Positions 33,700 to 41,133 of a DNA stretch of 64,000 nucleotides are shown here, one piece after another. Both the position numbers and the translations under genes were made by a program. The stretch lies in assembly GCF_018449675.1 (NCBI RefSeq), contig NZ_JAAVUZ010000004.1, positions 62,001-126,000 on the forward strand, given 5' to 3'. The stretch's first letter is position 1; the number at the start of each line of letters is the position of its first letter. Below the pieces are notes generated by a model. It was not told the origin of the DNA, did no database searches, and saw only the letters and a list, made by a program, of their open reading frames with translations. This DNA comes from Glaciihabitans sp. dw_435 (lineage in GTDB: Bacteria; Actinomycetota; Actinomycetes; Actinomycetales; Microbacteriaceae).

Positions 33700-34320
33700 T
33701 TACAGACGCGGGGCCCATTCCGCCACAACTTCGGCCGACACTGCCTTCACTTCATCGGAAGTGGGGCCGGGATCCGCGACAAATGCGGCTTTTCGGTAGT
33801 ACGCGAGCTCGCGAATTGATTCCAAAATATCTGCGAGCGCACGGTGGCCACCGTCTTTCGACGGCGCGTTGAAGTAGACGCGGGGGAACCAGTGGCGCGA
33901 AAGTTCCTTGATCGATGAGACGTCGATGCTGCGGTAGTGCAGGTGGTTGTCTACCCGCGGCATGAACTTGTTGAGGAACGCACGGTCCGTACCGATGGTG
34001 TTGCCGGCGAGCGGCGCGCTCGACGGGTTCGGCACGTACTTGAGGATGTACTCGAGAATCTCGTACTCGGCCTCGGCCAGCGTCACACCGTTCGGGACCT
34101 CGTTGATGAGGCCGCTGGAGGTGTGCATCGCCCGCACGAAGTCATTCATGTTGTCCCACGCGGAGGCGTCGGGCTTGATGACGATGTCGAATCCCTCGGC
34201 TACGGGTTCGAGGTTGTAGTCGGTGATCACCACCGCAACTTCGACGAGCTCATCGATCGAGAGATCGAGCCCCGTCATTTCGCAGTCGATCCACACCATA
34301 CGATCTTCAGAAGCAGCCAT
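33700..34320 (-). CDS. orn: Oligoribonuclease
   Basis: A 206-residue DEDDh exonuclease that degrades 2-5 nt RNAs, including pGpG from c-di-GMP. Exo I is WIDCEMTGLD (D12, E14), exo II NTIGTDRAFLNKFMP, and exo III HRALADILESI with the catalytic His and Asp. The YRSIDVSSIKELSRHWFP stretch is typical of Orn. It lies just upstream of tRNA-His on the same strand, an arrangement often seen in actinobacteria. It starts at ATG 34320. Confidence 0.96.
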   Translation of the reverse strand: MAASEDRMVWIDCEMTGLDLSIDELVEVAVVITDYNLEPVAEGFDIVIKPDASAWDNMNDFVRAMHTSSGLINEVPNGVTLAEAEYEILEYILKYVPNPSSAPLAGNTIGTDRAFLNKFMPRVDNHLHYRSIDVSSIKELSRHWFPRVYFNAPSKDGGHRALADILESIRELAYYRKAAFVADPGPTSDEVKAVSAEVVAEWAPRL

Positions 34321-34352
34321 TGCGCAATTCTAACGGGGAGCGCCGACAGCAC

Positions 34353-34781
34353 TCAGGCGTCGTGTGCGGAGGCCAGCCGCGACTGCAAAATCTCGGCTGC
34401 AGCTTCCAGCGTGGCCCACTGTTCCGGCGTGAGATCGTCGAACACGGGGAGCAGCGAGGCGGCGAGCGAGCCCCGCCATTCCTCGAGGGCCGCCTTGCCC
34501 TTGTCGGAAATGGCGATCAACCAGGCCCGCGAGTCGTCGGCGTCGGCGATGCGGTGCACCAGTTCTTCTTCGACGAGGGCGGGGAGCAACTTGGTCATGC
34601 CCGGCTGGCTGATACGACTGGAGGCAGCGAGCGCGCCAATCCGCATTGCTCCATCGTTGTGCAGGATCGACAGCGTGCGCCAGACGGCGGCGGGCGTAGC
34701 GTTGCCCGTTCCCTGCGCCGCGATGCGGGTGAGGCGATGGTTCGATACCAAAAGGGACTCGAGGATGTCTGTCTGCGTCAC
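34353..34781 (-). CDS. MarR-family transcriptional regulator
   Basis: A 142-residue winged-helix repressor-type protein. The N-terminal dimerisation helix (about 1-30) is followed by the DNA-binding core: RIGALAASSRISQPGMTKLLPALVEEELV (split here) and the wing DADDSRAWLIAISDKGKAAL, then a C-terminal helix. GTG 34781 starts the domain; the longer upstream open frame overlaps the divergent gene at 34821 and is a shadow. Its likely targets are itself and the divergent gene; the ligand is unknown. Confidence 0.88.
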   Translation of the reverse strand: MTQTDILESLLVSNHRLTRIAAQGTGNATPAAVWRTLSILHNDGAMRIGALAASSRISQPGMTKLLPALVEEELVHRIADADDSRAWLIAISDKGKAALEEWRGSLAASLLPVFDDLTPEQWATLEAAAEILQSRLASAHDA

Positions 34782-34820
34782 GCGGAAATCATATGCGCTT
34801 CGCGTGCCTAAACTTGCCGA

Positions 34821-35033
34821 ATGCTGGCCATTCTTCTTCTCGTCAATGCCGCCTTCAACGTCATCGTGTGGCCGCAGTTCTTTCGCCGCATCTCCAGGGA
34901 CGAGCGGGCGCGGGATGCCTCGGGCCGCCCCACCGCGTTTCTGCGGGTCCACGCGATCCTGATCGGTGTCGCGCTCCTGATCGCCCTCGTTTCGGCCGTC
35001 TTCGGCATCCTGAGCCTCGCGGGAGCCGTTTAG
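34821..35033 (+). CDS. SCO4848-like small membrane protein
   Basis: A 70-residue protein with two transmembrane helices (about 2-18 and 45-68) and a polar cytoplasmic loop. The blocks FNVIVWPQFFRRISRDERARD and GRPTAFLRVHAILIGVALL match the actinobacterial SCO4848 family, of unknown function. It diverges from the MarR gene by 39 nt. Confidence 0.83.
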   Translation: MLAILLLVNAAFNVIVWPQFFRRISRDERARDASGRPTAFLRVHAILIGVALLIALVSAVFGILSLAGAV

Positions 35034-35071
35034 TCGGGTCCGTGGCATCCCCGTCTGCTACAACTAAAGGC

Positions 35072-35347
35072 ATGACTGACAACACGCCCACAATCACTCC
35101 CGGTGACGAATACATCGTCTTCTACCAGGGCGGCCCCTACGACGGACGCGACGATACCCGTATCAGCACCGACGGATCGTTCGACTCCGAACTGACTGTT
35201 CTCGCCGCCGTTGACGGCCACGAGCAGCAGTGGGTCTACAAGACCGTGTCCAACAAGCTCGTCGGCGAGCAGCTCCAGGTGACGTACGCCTGGGACGCCC
35301 CGGACAGCGACAGCTACGAGGCCGTCGAAGAACGCGGCGAGCTCTAA
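35072..35347 (+). CDS. Small conserved-type hypothetical protein
   Basis: A 91-residue acidic soluble protein. Its early motif EYIVFYQGGPYDGRDDTRIS and the strand QQWVYKTVSNKLVGEQLQVT (split here) suggest an all-beta small domain. No family is recognised with certainty. ATG 35072 follows AAAGG, and the high third-position GC supports coding. It is followed after 37 nt by the thioredoxin-like gene. Confidence 0.72.
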   Translation: MTDNTPTITPGDEYIVFYQGGPYDGRDDTRISTDGSFDSELTVLAAVDGHEQQWVYKTVSNKLVGEQLQVTYAWDAPDSDSYEAVEERGEL

Positions 35348-35384
35348 CGGGAATCTCCCCGGGGTCGCAGCGGTTAGGACGAGT

Positions 35385-35645
35385 GTGAAGCTCGATTTCT
35401 ACTCCTCGTCGTTCTGCGACCCCTGCATTCAAACCCGCTCCGTGCTCGGTGAAGTGTCCCGGCTCGTACCGGGTGCCGAAATCGTTGAGCGCGATGTCGC
35501 CCAGTTCATCGAGGTAGCCGAGCGTGATGGTATCCGTTCGACTCCCACCGTGATCGTGCGTTCCGCCTCCGGCGATGAAGTGTTCCGCGCCGAGGGAGTG
35601 CCCACCATCAACCAGGTGCTCGTCGCTCTCGCGAAGGCCGTCTAA
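35385..35645 (+). CDS. Thioredoxin-like small redox protein
   Basis: An 86-residue glutaredoxin/thioredoxin-fold protein. The active site is C11-DP-C14 in SSSFCDPCIQTR, and the cis-proline motif is RSTPTVIV (about 51-58). The short size and CDPC site fit small thioredoxin-like proteins that reduce specific partners. There is no signal peptide, so it acts in the cytoplasm. The start is GTG 35385. Confidence 0.86.
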   Translation: MKLDFYSSSFCDPCIQTRSVLGEVSRLVPGAEIVERDVAQFIEVAERDGIRSTPTVIVRSASGDEVFRAEGVPTINQVLVALAKAV

Positions 35646-35723
35646 AAGTCACACGCTCCGGGCCACAGTGGTCGCGGCGGTGGGCCCCTCGTGCGCTCGT
35701 GGTACTGGTTCTGCTGCGGACGC

Positions 35724-35752
35724 TTGACTTGTCCCCGGTTCATGGGTAGACA
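35724..35752 (+). promoter_or_regulatory. Promoter for the secreted protein at 35816
   Basis: TTGACT (35724-35729) and TAGACA (35747-35752) are separated by 17 nt, the best sigma-70-type pair in this window. The start of translation lies about 58 nt downstream of the expected transcription start. Confidence 0.6.
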
Positions 35753-35815
35753 GACCGTACCACCCACGCCAGTCGACCACCGACACTCCGGCCAGGGTCG
35801 ACGGCTGGGGGACAC

Positions 35816-36781
35816 ATGAGGCTCACGCACCGCATTGCCACGATGACGGCGGCGATCGCGCTGTTCGGCGTTATCGGAGTTCCCGCCGCGGCGTCCGCGG
35901 CGACGACGAGCACGGGGACTGTCACCGTCATGCTCATGACGACCTCGAAGCAGGAGCTCGCAATGGCCGGGGCATCCGTCGTCATGACGAACGAAAAGGG
36001 TGTGGTGAGGTCGGGCCGCACGGCATCCAACGGCCAGGTAACGCTGTACGACGCACCCGCAGGGGATCATTGGATGATTCGGGCCGTTGCGCCCGCCGGT
36101 GCCGGCATCTGGACCCGCCTGCCGGGCGTGCGCTGGGGTGTTCCCGTCACCGCGGGCAAGCATTCGTGGGTCGTCGTGGTGATGCGGCTCGGCGGCTCCA
36201 TCGGCGGAACCGTGCGGGATAACGCGGGCAACCCGGTACCCGGAGCGCTCGTGGTGGCGACCGGGTCCGATGTAAAAATGACGGTGACCACCCACGCAGA
36301 CGCCCAGGGCAGATACTCGGTGAATGGGCTTCCGCTCAGTGACTTCCTCGTGGAGTACAGCCGGGCGCCCGGGTATCCGGTGACCGGGTGGTGGTGGTCA
36401 GTGCGGGCCCAGTACGGGGACAAGCCGCGTACCCTCATCACCAACGCTGACGTGGTGGTCGACGACCTGTTCGAAATGGTCGGAGTCGTATGGACGCTGA
36501 GTCGTCCCACCGACCCGACGTTCGTTGCAGCTCCCGTTTCCATCGTCAACACCACCACGGGCGCCGTGATCTCGACCACGATGGACGGCTCGGAATTTCA
36601 CCAGCAGCTGACGGCGGGAACGTACAAGGTCTCGGTCACGGGACGGGCGGCGGACGGTCATCCCGTTACTTACTGGCAGACCGGGGAAGACACGCGTCCC
36701 TCGACTGATCCCTCGAAGGCCGTCACCGTCACCTTCACTGGTTTGGAACGCAAGGTCATCTACTTTAACCTCATGATCTGA
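35816..36781 (+). CDS. Secreted protein with carboxypeptidase-regulatory-like repeats
   Basis: A 321-residue exported protein. A signal peptide (about 1-28, cleavage after ASA) is followed by three Ig-like beta domains. The first (about 33-110) has TASNGQVTLYDAPAGDHWM and the second (about 122-190) GSIGGTVRDNAGNPVPGALV with DAQGRYSVNGLP, the carboxypeptidase-regulatory/CNA-B-like pattern. The third lies at about 225-318. There is no transmembrane anchor, sortase signal or catalytic domain, so it is probably released or loosely wall-bound. It has its own promoter. Confidence 0.78.
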   Translation: MRLTHRIATMTAAIALFGVIGVPAAASAATTSTGTVTVMLMTTSKQELAMAGASVVMTNEKGVVRSGRTASNGQVTLYDAPAGDHWMIRAVAPAGAGIWTRLPGVRWGVPVTAGKHSWVVVVMRLGGSIGGTVRDNAGNPVPGALVVATGSDVKMTVTTHADAQGRYSVNGLPLSDFLVEYSRAPGYPVTGWWWSVRAQYGDKPRTLITNADVVVDDLFEMVGVVWTLSRPTDPTFVAAPVSIVNTTTGAVISTTMDGSEFHQQLTAGTYKVSVTGRAADGHPVTYWQTGEDTRPSTDPSKAVTVTFTGLERKVIYFNLMI

Positions 36782-36821
36782 CCGCTCCGCCGATAGCCTG
36801 TCGGGGACGAAAGGACACGAC

Positions 36822-37085
36822 ATGCTGGAGATGCGCCCGAACTGCGAGTGCTGCGACCGTGACCTGTCGGCGCAGGACGCATCCGTGCTTATCTGCTCGT
36901 TTGAGTGCACGTGGTGTGCGGATTGCGCTGCGGGGTTCGCCGGGGGTCGCTGTCCCAACTGCGGCGGGGCGTTGAGCAATCGACCGACCCGAGCGCTGGA
37001 GAAGATGGCAGCCAATCCCGCGTCGACCGAGCGGGTGTACAACCCGGACTGCCTGTCGACACGCGAAGTGGTTACCGTCGCGTAA
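36822..37085 (+). CDS. DUF1272 zinc-ribbon protein
   Basis: An 87-residue protein with eight cysteines in DUF1272 order: LEMRPNCECCDRDL, then ICSFECTWCADCA and GRCPNCGGAL. They should bind two zinc ions in a treble-clef-like module. Function is unknown. ATG 36822; it ends 23 nt before tRNA-Arg. Confidence 0.9.
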   Translation: MLEMRPNCECCDRDLSAQDASVLICSFECTWCADCAAGFAGGRCPNCGGALSNRPTRALEKMAANPASTERVYNPDCLSTREVVTVA

Positions 37086-37108
37086 TAGACTTTCAGGCGC
37101 TGCGGATT

Positions 37109-37181
37109 GCCCCCGTAGCTCAGGGGATAGAGCAGGAGCCTTCTAATCTCTTTGTCGCAGGTTCGAATCCTGCCGGGGGCA
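37109..37181 (+). tRNA. tRNA-Arg (TCT anticodon)
   Basis: A 73-nt cloverleaf: acceptor GCCCCCG/CGGGGGC, D-arm GCTC-AGGGGATA-GAGC, loop CTTCTAA (anticodon TCT) and T-arm GCAGG-TTCGAAT-CCTGC. The anticodon stem GGAGC/TCTCT is weak, with a G27-U43 wobble and a C31-U39 mismatch. No CCA is encoded. Confidence 0.9.
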
Positions 37182-37204
37182 CCCAGCGGCGTCCCGGGGA
37201 CGCG

Positions 37205-37396
37205 TTATGCGGCCTCGGCGGAGATTTCCCACACAATGATGCCGGCGCCGGCCCGGGTTGCGTGGACGTCGGCGCTGTGGCCCCGATCGCGCCGGCACTC
37301 CACCAACTCCGACGACGGCGTGATGTGGGGCTCGCGGCAGGACTGACCGTAGGTCGTGTAGTCCATTTCGAGTAGAAGCAATGCGTGATCTGACAT
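37205..37396 (-). CDS. Small hypothetical protein
   Basis: A 63-residue soluble product with two cysteines (CREPH and VECRRDRG). ATG 37396 follows GGTGAG; another ATG 12 nt upstream is possible. No family is recognised. It sits directly past tRNA-Arg on the opposite strand. Coding is supported only by length and codon pattern, so confidence is moderate. Confidence 0.5.
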   Translation of the reverse strand: MSDHALLLLEMDYTTYGQSCREPHITPSSELVECRRDRGHSADVHATRAGAGIIVWEISAEAA

Positions 37397-37569
37397 GGGG
37401 CTCACCATTCGAGGTAGCGGCGGGGACCACAGCGCTGCCTCGGACGACTGGCACCAGGGTCCTCGACCTGGGACGAGGTTCCTTCCGCCGGCCTCAGCGA
37501 CGACGAGCATGAGAAGTGCCGACCCGCGTCACCGCCCATGAGGAACTTTAACCCGCATAGGCATGGTTT

Positions 37570-37622
37570 AACCACTGAAATCCCAGTTTTCGCACGGGAC
37601 GAATACTGGGATTTCAGTGGTT
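37570..37622. terminator. Long perfect inverted repeat
   Basis: Two perfect 18-bp arms (AACCACTGAAATCCCAGT and its complement) flank a 17-base loop, starting 5 nt past the stop of the minus-strand gene at 37628. It is AT-richer than other terminators here and lacks a T run; it would end that gene's transcript. Confidence 0.65.
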
Positions 37623-37627
37623 GACGG

Positions 37628-38602
37628 CTAGTTGTCGTCGTCGGTCTTTTCCGGATCCGTGCGCTGGCGAACGGTTCCCGCGGTTACCGGGGGAGCGTAT
37701 TCCTCGTCAGAGAAGTCGGTCACAGGTGTGGTCGCAGCCGGGGTGTCCTGGCGAGCCAGCGGCACCGGGAAATTCGGGGCGGGCATGCGCTCCGGCTCGG
37801 CTGCGGGCATCGCGAAAGCCGACGTTGTCTGCGGAACGGGCGAGGTGTATTCGCTCGTCTCGGTCGCCGCTGCCGCGGGCGGGGGCGTCCACGAGGGGGT
37901 GAGGGGGTTCGGTGCCGTTGCCGGCTTTGTAACGGCAACTGTCTCCGTCTCTTCCGCCGGGACGGGCGCGGAAGCAGGCGTCACGTCGGCGACGGGCATC
38001 GCAGTGGTCGTGGCACCGGTCGCCGGAGTGGCATCTCCATCGACCTGGTTGGCGGCCCACTTCTGCTGCTTCTCGACCAGCGTCTTGTCGGCATTGGCGT
38101 CTTCGTATCGCCACTGCTCGAGGTCGTAGGCGAAGAGCTTGCGGGCACGCTTCGGCTTGTTCTGCCACTCGAGGAGGCGGTCTCGGTACTCGACGAAGGT
38201 CTGCTCGGCCTGGAAGCTAAAGTTCGCCGAGTTCTTCTTCATCGTGGCAAGTTCGTGCGCTGCCCAGTCGGCGGCCGCGTTCGTTCCGTTGACAGGGAGC
38301 AGTCGAATGCGGATGTCCGACTCGCTGAGCTGGCCGTCGACGCGCTGCTTCTCGTCACCGCCGAGGGAACTCCAGACCGTCGCCTTGCGACCGGCACCAA
38401 TGAGAGCCATGACCGCAGCTGCTTTCAGCTCGCGGTCCTGGAACTCGAGAAGGCGTTTTGAGGATGCGCGTGCGATGAGCGACGCGATGAGGCCGGCGAC
38501 GACGATCGCGATAAACGGGAGAATTGCACCCGAGATCACGCGCCATCCGTCGTCGGAGGAGAGCCAGGTCACAAAATCATTCCACCACTGCATGAGTCGC
38601 AC
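37628..38602 (-). CDS. Membrane-anchored protein with disordered tail
   Basis: A 324-residue protein. One transmembrane helix (about 23-45) precedes a conserved-looking cytoplasmic helical region (about 48-180, with SSKRLLEFQDRELKAAAVMAL and VEYRDRLLEWQ). The rest (about 190-324) is Pro/Thr/Ala/Glu-rich and disordered. No enzyme motif is visible. ATG 38602 is used; ATG 38593 is also possible. Similar topology occurs in actinobacterial hypotheticals; function unknown. Confidence 0.78.
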   Translation of the reverse strand: MRLMQWWNDFVTWLSSDDGWRVISGAILPFIAIVVAGLIASLIARASSKRLLEFQDRELKAAAVMALIGAGRKATVWSSLGGDEKQRVDGQLSESDIRIRLLPVNGTNAAADWAAHELATMKKNSANFSFQAEQTFVEYRDRLLEWQNKPKRARKLFAYDLEQWRYEDANADKTLVEKQQKWAANQVDGDATPATGATTTAMPVADVTPASAPVPAEETETVAVTKPATAPNPLTPSWTPPPAAAATETSEYTSPVPQTTSAFAMPAAEPERMPAPNFPVPLARQDTPAATTPVTDFSDEEYAPPVTAGTVRQRTDPEKTDDDN

Positions 38603-38665
38603 AGTACCCCCGGACGGGGATACCGCAGCGTAGCTCGACCCGAGTGTTGTGATCTGCTACAGAGA

Positions 38666-38917
38666 TCAGTTGAACCGGAAGCAATCGATCGCGTCGTCGA
38701 TGTCCCAGAACTCTCCGAGCGGCAGTGAGCGGGCCGCTCCCGTCAGCATTCGCTTGGCCCGATAGCGACGGTCGCCGCCCTCAATAAATCCTTCGACGTA
38801 GCCGAGGACCTCGCCTGAGGTGCGGGTGACCCGCCACAGGTCGTTGTGCAACTGCACCATCGCAATGCCGGTGCGAACCGCGGGAGCTGTCGTCCCGGGA
38901 AAATCCAAGAGTGTCAT
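38666..38917 (-). CDS. Small protein, candidate family shared with 18335 and 40720
   Basis: An 83-residue soluble protein. Its core runs IAMVQLHNDLWRV, SGEVLGYVEGFIEG, RYRAKRMLTGAARSLPLGE and ends WDIDDAIDCFRFN. The order (aromatic-x-V, LG(Y/F), a Y-x-A strand, WD-x-A and a final RF) repeats in the product at 18335 and, more loosely, at 40720. No known domain. It is a single-gene unit. Confidence 0.68.
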   Translation of the reverse strand: MTLLDFPGTTAPAVRTGIAMVQLHNDLWRVTRTSGEVLGYVEGFIEGGDRRYRAKRMLTGAARSLPLGEFWDIDDAIDCFRFN

Positions 38918-39014
38918 GGTGTTCTTTTCGAGTGTGTAGCCGGCCCAACGGTTAAGGACACACTCAGATTAGAATCAGCCACCGACATCCGCTTCCCGCG
39001 GTTCGTGGCGGAAT

Positions 39015-40022
39015 TTAGCGCAGGCTCGTACCGTCCACGGCGAACGGCTCGATCGCGGCGATTTCGTCTGCCGTCAGCGGAGCGCTGGACAGTGCTCCGA
39101 CGTTGTTTTCCAGCTGCGCGACGCTGCTTGCACCAATCAGGGCCGACGTGACCTGCGGGTGACGAAGCACCCAGGTCAGAGCCAGCTGCGCGAGGCTTTG
39201 GCCACGATCTGCCGCAATGGAGTTGAGCGCGCGCACACGCTCGAGGTACACGTCGGTGATCTTCTCGGCACCCAGCCACCGACCCTCAGCAACGCGGGAG
39301 TCGGACGGGATGTTCCCGTCGATGTAGCGATCGGTGAGGAGGCCCTGTGCCAACGGGGAGAACACGATGCTTCCCGCGCCGATCTGATCGAGCACCGGGA
39401 AGAGGCCGTTTTCGATGTGGCGGTCGAACATGTTGTACCGCGGCTGGTGGATCGTGAGCGGGATGTTGTGTGCGGCGAGAGCCTTCTCGGCGGCCAGCGT
39501 CTCTTCCGGACTGTAGTTCGAGACACCCACGTACAGAGCCTTGCCCTGCTGGACGGCGGTAGCCAAGGCTCCCATCGTTTCTTCAATGGGAGTTTCCGGG
39601 TCGGGACGGTGGGAGTAGAAGATGTCGACGTACTCCAGGCCAAGGCGGCCAAGGCTCTGGTCGAGCGACGCGAGCATGTACTTGCGCGATCCCCATTCAC
39701 CGTAGGGCCCCGCCCACATGTCGTAGCCAGCCTTGCTGGAGATGATCATTTCGTCGCGATACGGACGGAAGTCCTCCGCGAACACGCGGCCGAAGTTCGT
39801 TTCCGCGGATCCGGCGGGAGGGCCGTAGTTGTTCGCCAGGTCGAAGTGGGTGATGCCCAGATCGAAGGCACGGCGCAGAATCGCCCGCTGGGTGTCCAGG
39901 GGCCGGTCGTGGCCAAAGTTGTTCCAGAGCCCAAGAGAGACAGCGGGCAGCTTCAGCCCACTCTTTCCCACGCGCTTGTAGTCAATAGATTCGTATCGGG
40001 CTTCTTCGGCGATATAAGGCAT
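39015..40022 (-). CDS. Aldo/keto reductase, MgrA/YghZ type
   Basis: A 335-residue NADPH-dependent TIM-barrel enzyme related to E. coli YghZ, which reduces L-glyceraldehyde 3-phosphate and methylglyoxal. The catalytic tetrad residues fall in THFDLANNYG (Asp, Tyr), ISSKAGYDMW (Lys) and YSHRPDPETPIEE (His). The NADPH phosphate site lies near LIGASSVAQLENNVG. ATG 40022 fits. It diverges from msrA, separated by 109 nt with an inverted repeat. Confidence 0.92.
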   Translation of the reverse strand: MPYIAEEARYESIDYKRVGKSGLKLPAVSLGLWNNFGHDRPLDTQRAILRRAFDLGITHFDLANNYGPPAGSAETNFGRVFAEDFRPYRDEMIISSKAGYDMWAGPYGEWGSRKYMLASLDQSLGRLGLEYVDIFYSHRPDPETPIEETMGALATAVQQGKALYVGVSNYSPEETLAAEKALAAHNIPLTIHQPRYNMFDRHIENGLFPVLDQIGAGSIVFSPLAQGLLTDRYIDGNIPSDSRVAEGRWLGAEKITDVYLERVRALNSIAADRGQSLAQLALTWVLRHPQVTSALIGASSVAQLENNVGALSSAPLTADEIAAIEPFAVDGTSLR

Positions 40023-40084
40023 ATCGACAGCTTATTGCCGGGCGTCCGCCGGGGAATGGCTGGGCGCCGCCTGATGTTCTTGTA

Positions 40085-40105
40085 GGAGGTACCTGAGGTA
40101 CCTCC
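40085..40105. promoter_or_regulatory. Inverted repeat upstream of msrA
   Basis: GGAGGTACC-TGA-GGTACCTCC, a perfect 9-bp inverted repeat. A TAATGA -10 candidate lies at 40111-40116, so the repeat covers the -35 zone of msrA and could be a repressor or redox-regulator operator shared with the divergent aldo/keto reductase. Confidence 0.45.
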
Positions 40106-40131
40106 CCACCTAATGAAAGTAGGCTTTCGCC

Positions 40132-40659
40132 ATGCAAACATTCGTTGTCGCCGGTGGCTGTTTTTGGTGTCTTGACGCCGTCTATCGCACGCTCAAGGGC
40201 GTGTCTGATGTCGTGTCGGGTTACACCGGCGGCCAGACCGTAAACCCCAGCTACGAGGCCGTGTGCACGGGTCGCACCGGACATGCCGAGGCCGTCGCCG
40301 TCACATTCGATCCCGAGGTCATCCCCGCCGAGGTCATCCTGGACGTGTTCTTCACTCTTCACGACCCCCGCCAGCTGAACCGTCAGGGCAACGACATCGG
40401 TACCCAGTACCGTTCGGCCATGTTCTACGCGGATGACACGCAAAAGGCTGAGTTCGAGGCGGCGCTTGCCCGTGCCTCCGAGTACTGGGATGGCGGACTT
40501 GTCACGGAGATCGCACCGCTGGGCGAGTATTACGTGGCCGAGGACTACCACCAGGACTTCTTCGCCAAGAACCCCGCCCAGGGGTACTGCCTCGCCGTTG
40601 CGCTTCCGAAGGTCAATAAGATCCGTAAGTCCTACGCGGAGTACGTTCTCGCGTCATAA
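40132..40659 (+). CDS. msrA: Peptide-methionine (S)-S-oxide reductase
   Basis: A 175-residue enzyme that repairs methionine-S-sulfoxide. The catalytic site is GGCFWC (nucleophile C10). GYTGG, the GHAEAV stretch, and DPRQLNRQGNDIGTQYRS follow in family order. A C-terminal Cys in AQGYCLAV may recycle the enzyme. ATG 40132 has a weak ribosome binding site. It diverges from an aldo/keto reductase; the two together point to oxidative or carbonyl stress. Confidence 0.96.
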   Translation: MQTFVVAGGCFWCLDAVYRTLKGVSDVVSGYTGGQTVNPSYEAVCTGRTGHAEAVAVTFDPEVIPAEVILDVFFTLHDPRQLNRQGNDIGTQYRSAMFYADDTQKAEFEAALARASEYWDGGLVTEIAPLGEYYVAEDYHQDFFAKNPAQGYCLAVALPKVNKIRKSYAEYVLAS

Positions 40660-40672
40660 TCCCGGTCGGTGG

Positions 40673-40713
40673 GCTCCTTCCGTTGCAGAATAGTCAGTGC
40701 AACGGAAAGGAGC
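40673..40713 (+). promoter_or_regulatory. Leader hairpin hiding the ribosome binding site of the 40720 gene
   Basis: GCTCCTTCCGTTGCA (40673-40687) pairs with TGCAACGGAAAGGAGC (40698-40713): 15 bp with one bulged A and a 10-base loop. The 3' arm contains the strong ribosome binding site GGAAAGGAG (40704-40712) just before ATG 40717/40720. Folding would block translation. Confidence 0.7.
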
Positions 40714-40719
40714 TCAATG

Positions 40720-40932
40720 ATGAGCGACAACTCGGTAATCAGCCAGACCTGGGTGGCCTCGGGGCCCGCCGGGGTCATCGCCTCGGTGCATCGCATCGAG
40801 GAGGGGTACACCTTCAGACTTCTTGGTGACAAGGAGCCTCGAGGGATTTTCCCCACGATCGAGGTGGCGAAGAACGCCCTCTACTCGGCGTTGCCGCCGG
40901 GCAGCGATTGGCCGGACTTCACCGAACACTAG
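40720..40932 (+). CDS. Small protein, candidate family shared with 18335 and 38666
   Basis: A 70-residue soluble protein starting at ATG 40720 (or 40717), after an unusually strong but buried ribosome binding site. The pattern SQTWVASGPAGVIASVHRIEEGYTF (split here) then GIFPTIEVAKNALYSAL resembles the two other small proteins in layout: an aromatic-V strand, a turn, a GY-x-F strand, and a final Ala-rich helix. Similarity is weaker than between the other two. It ends 55 nt before a strong terminator. Confidence 0.65.
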   Translation: MSDNSVISQTWVASGPAGVIASVHRIEEGYTFRLLGDKEPRGIFPTIEVAKNALYSALPPGSDWPDFTEH

Positions 40933-40987
40933 CCCCGCCAGCGTCATCGCGTGTGGTGACCGGAGCTTGTCCTCCCCACCGCGTCCA

Positions 40988-41028
40988 ACGCCGATCCCCT
41001 CCACCGATGGAGGGGATCGGCGTTTTCT
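40988..41028 (+). terminator. Strong rho-independent terminator
   Basis: A perfect 16-bp stem (ACGCCGATCCCCTCCA with its complement), loop CCGA, then TTTTCTT. Ends the transcript of the small gene at 40720 (and probably msrA). Confidence 0.93.
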
Positions 41029-41133
41029 TATGCGCCCTGGGCCAAAGCTGAGGGGCACAGGTTCGGCGCGGCCATCCCGGCACGAGCGCCGCGCCGAACC
41101 TCGTCGCGTTGACCACAATCCAGGGAGGACCCC

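Noticed and set aside
35641-35815. Antisense reading frame over the promoter of the secreted protein
   Set aside because: The minus-strand frame crosses the clear promoter and the signal-peptide coding region and is His/Arg-rich; a shadow.
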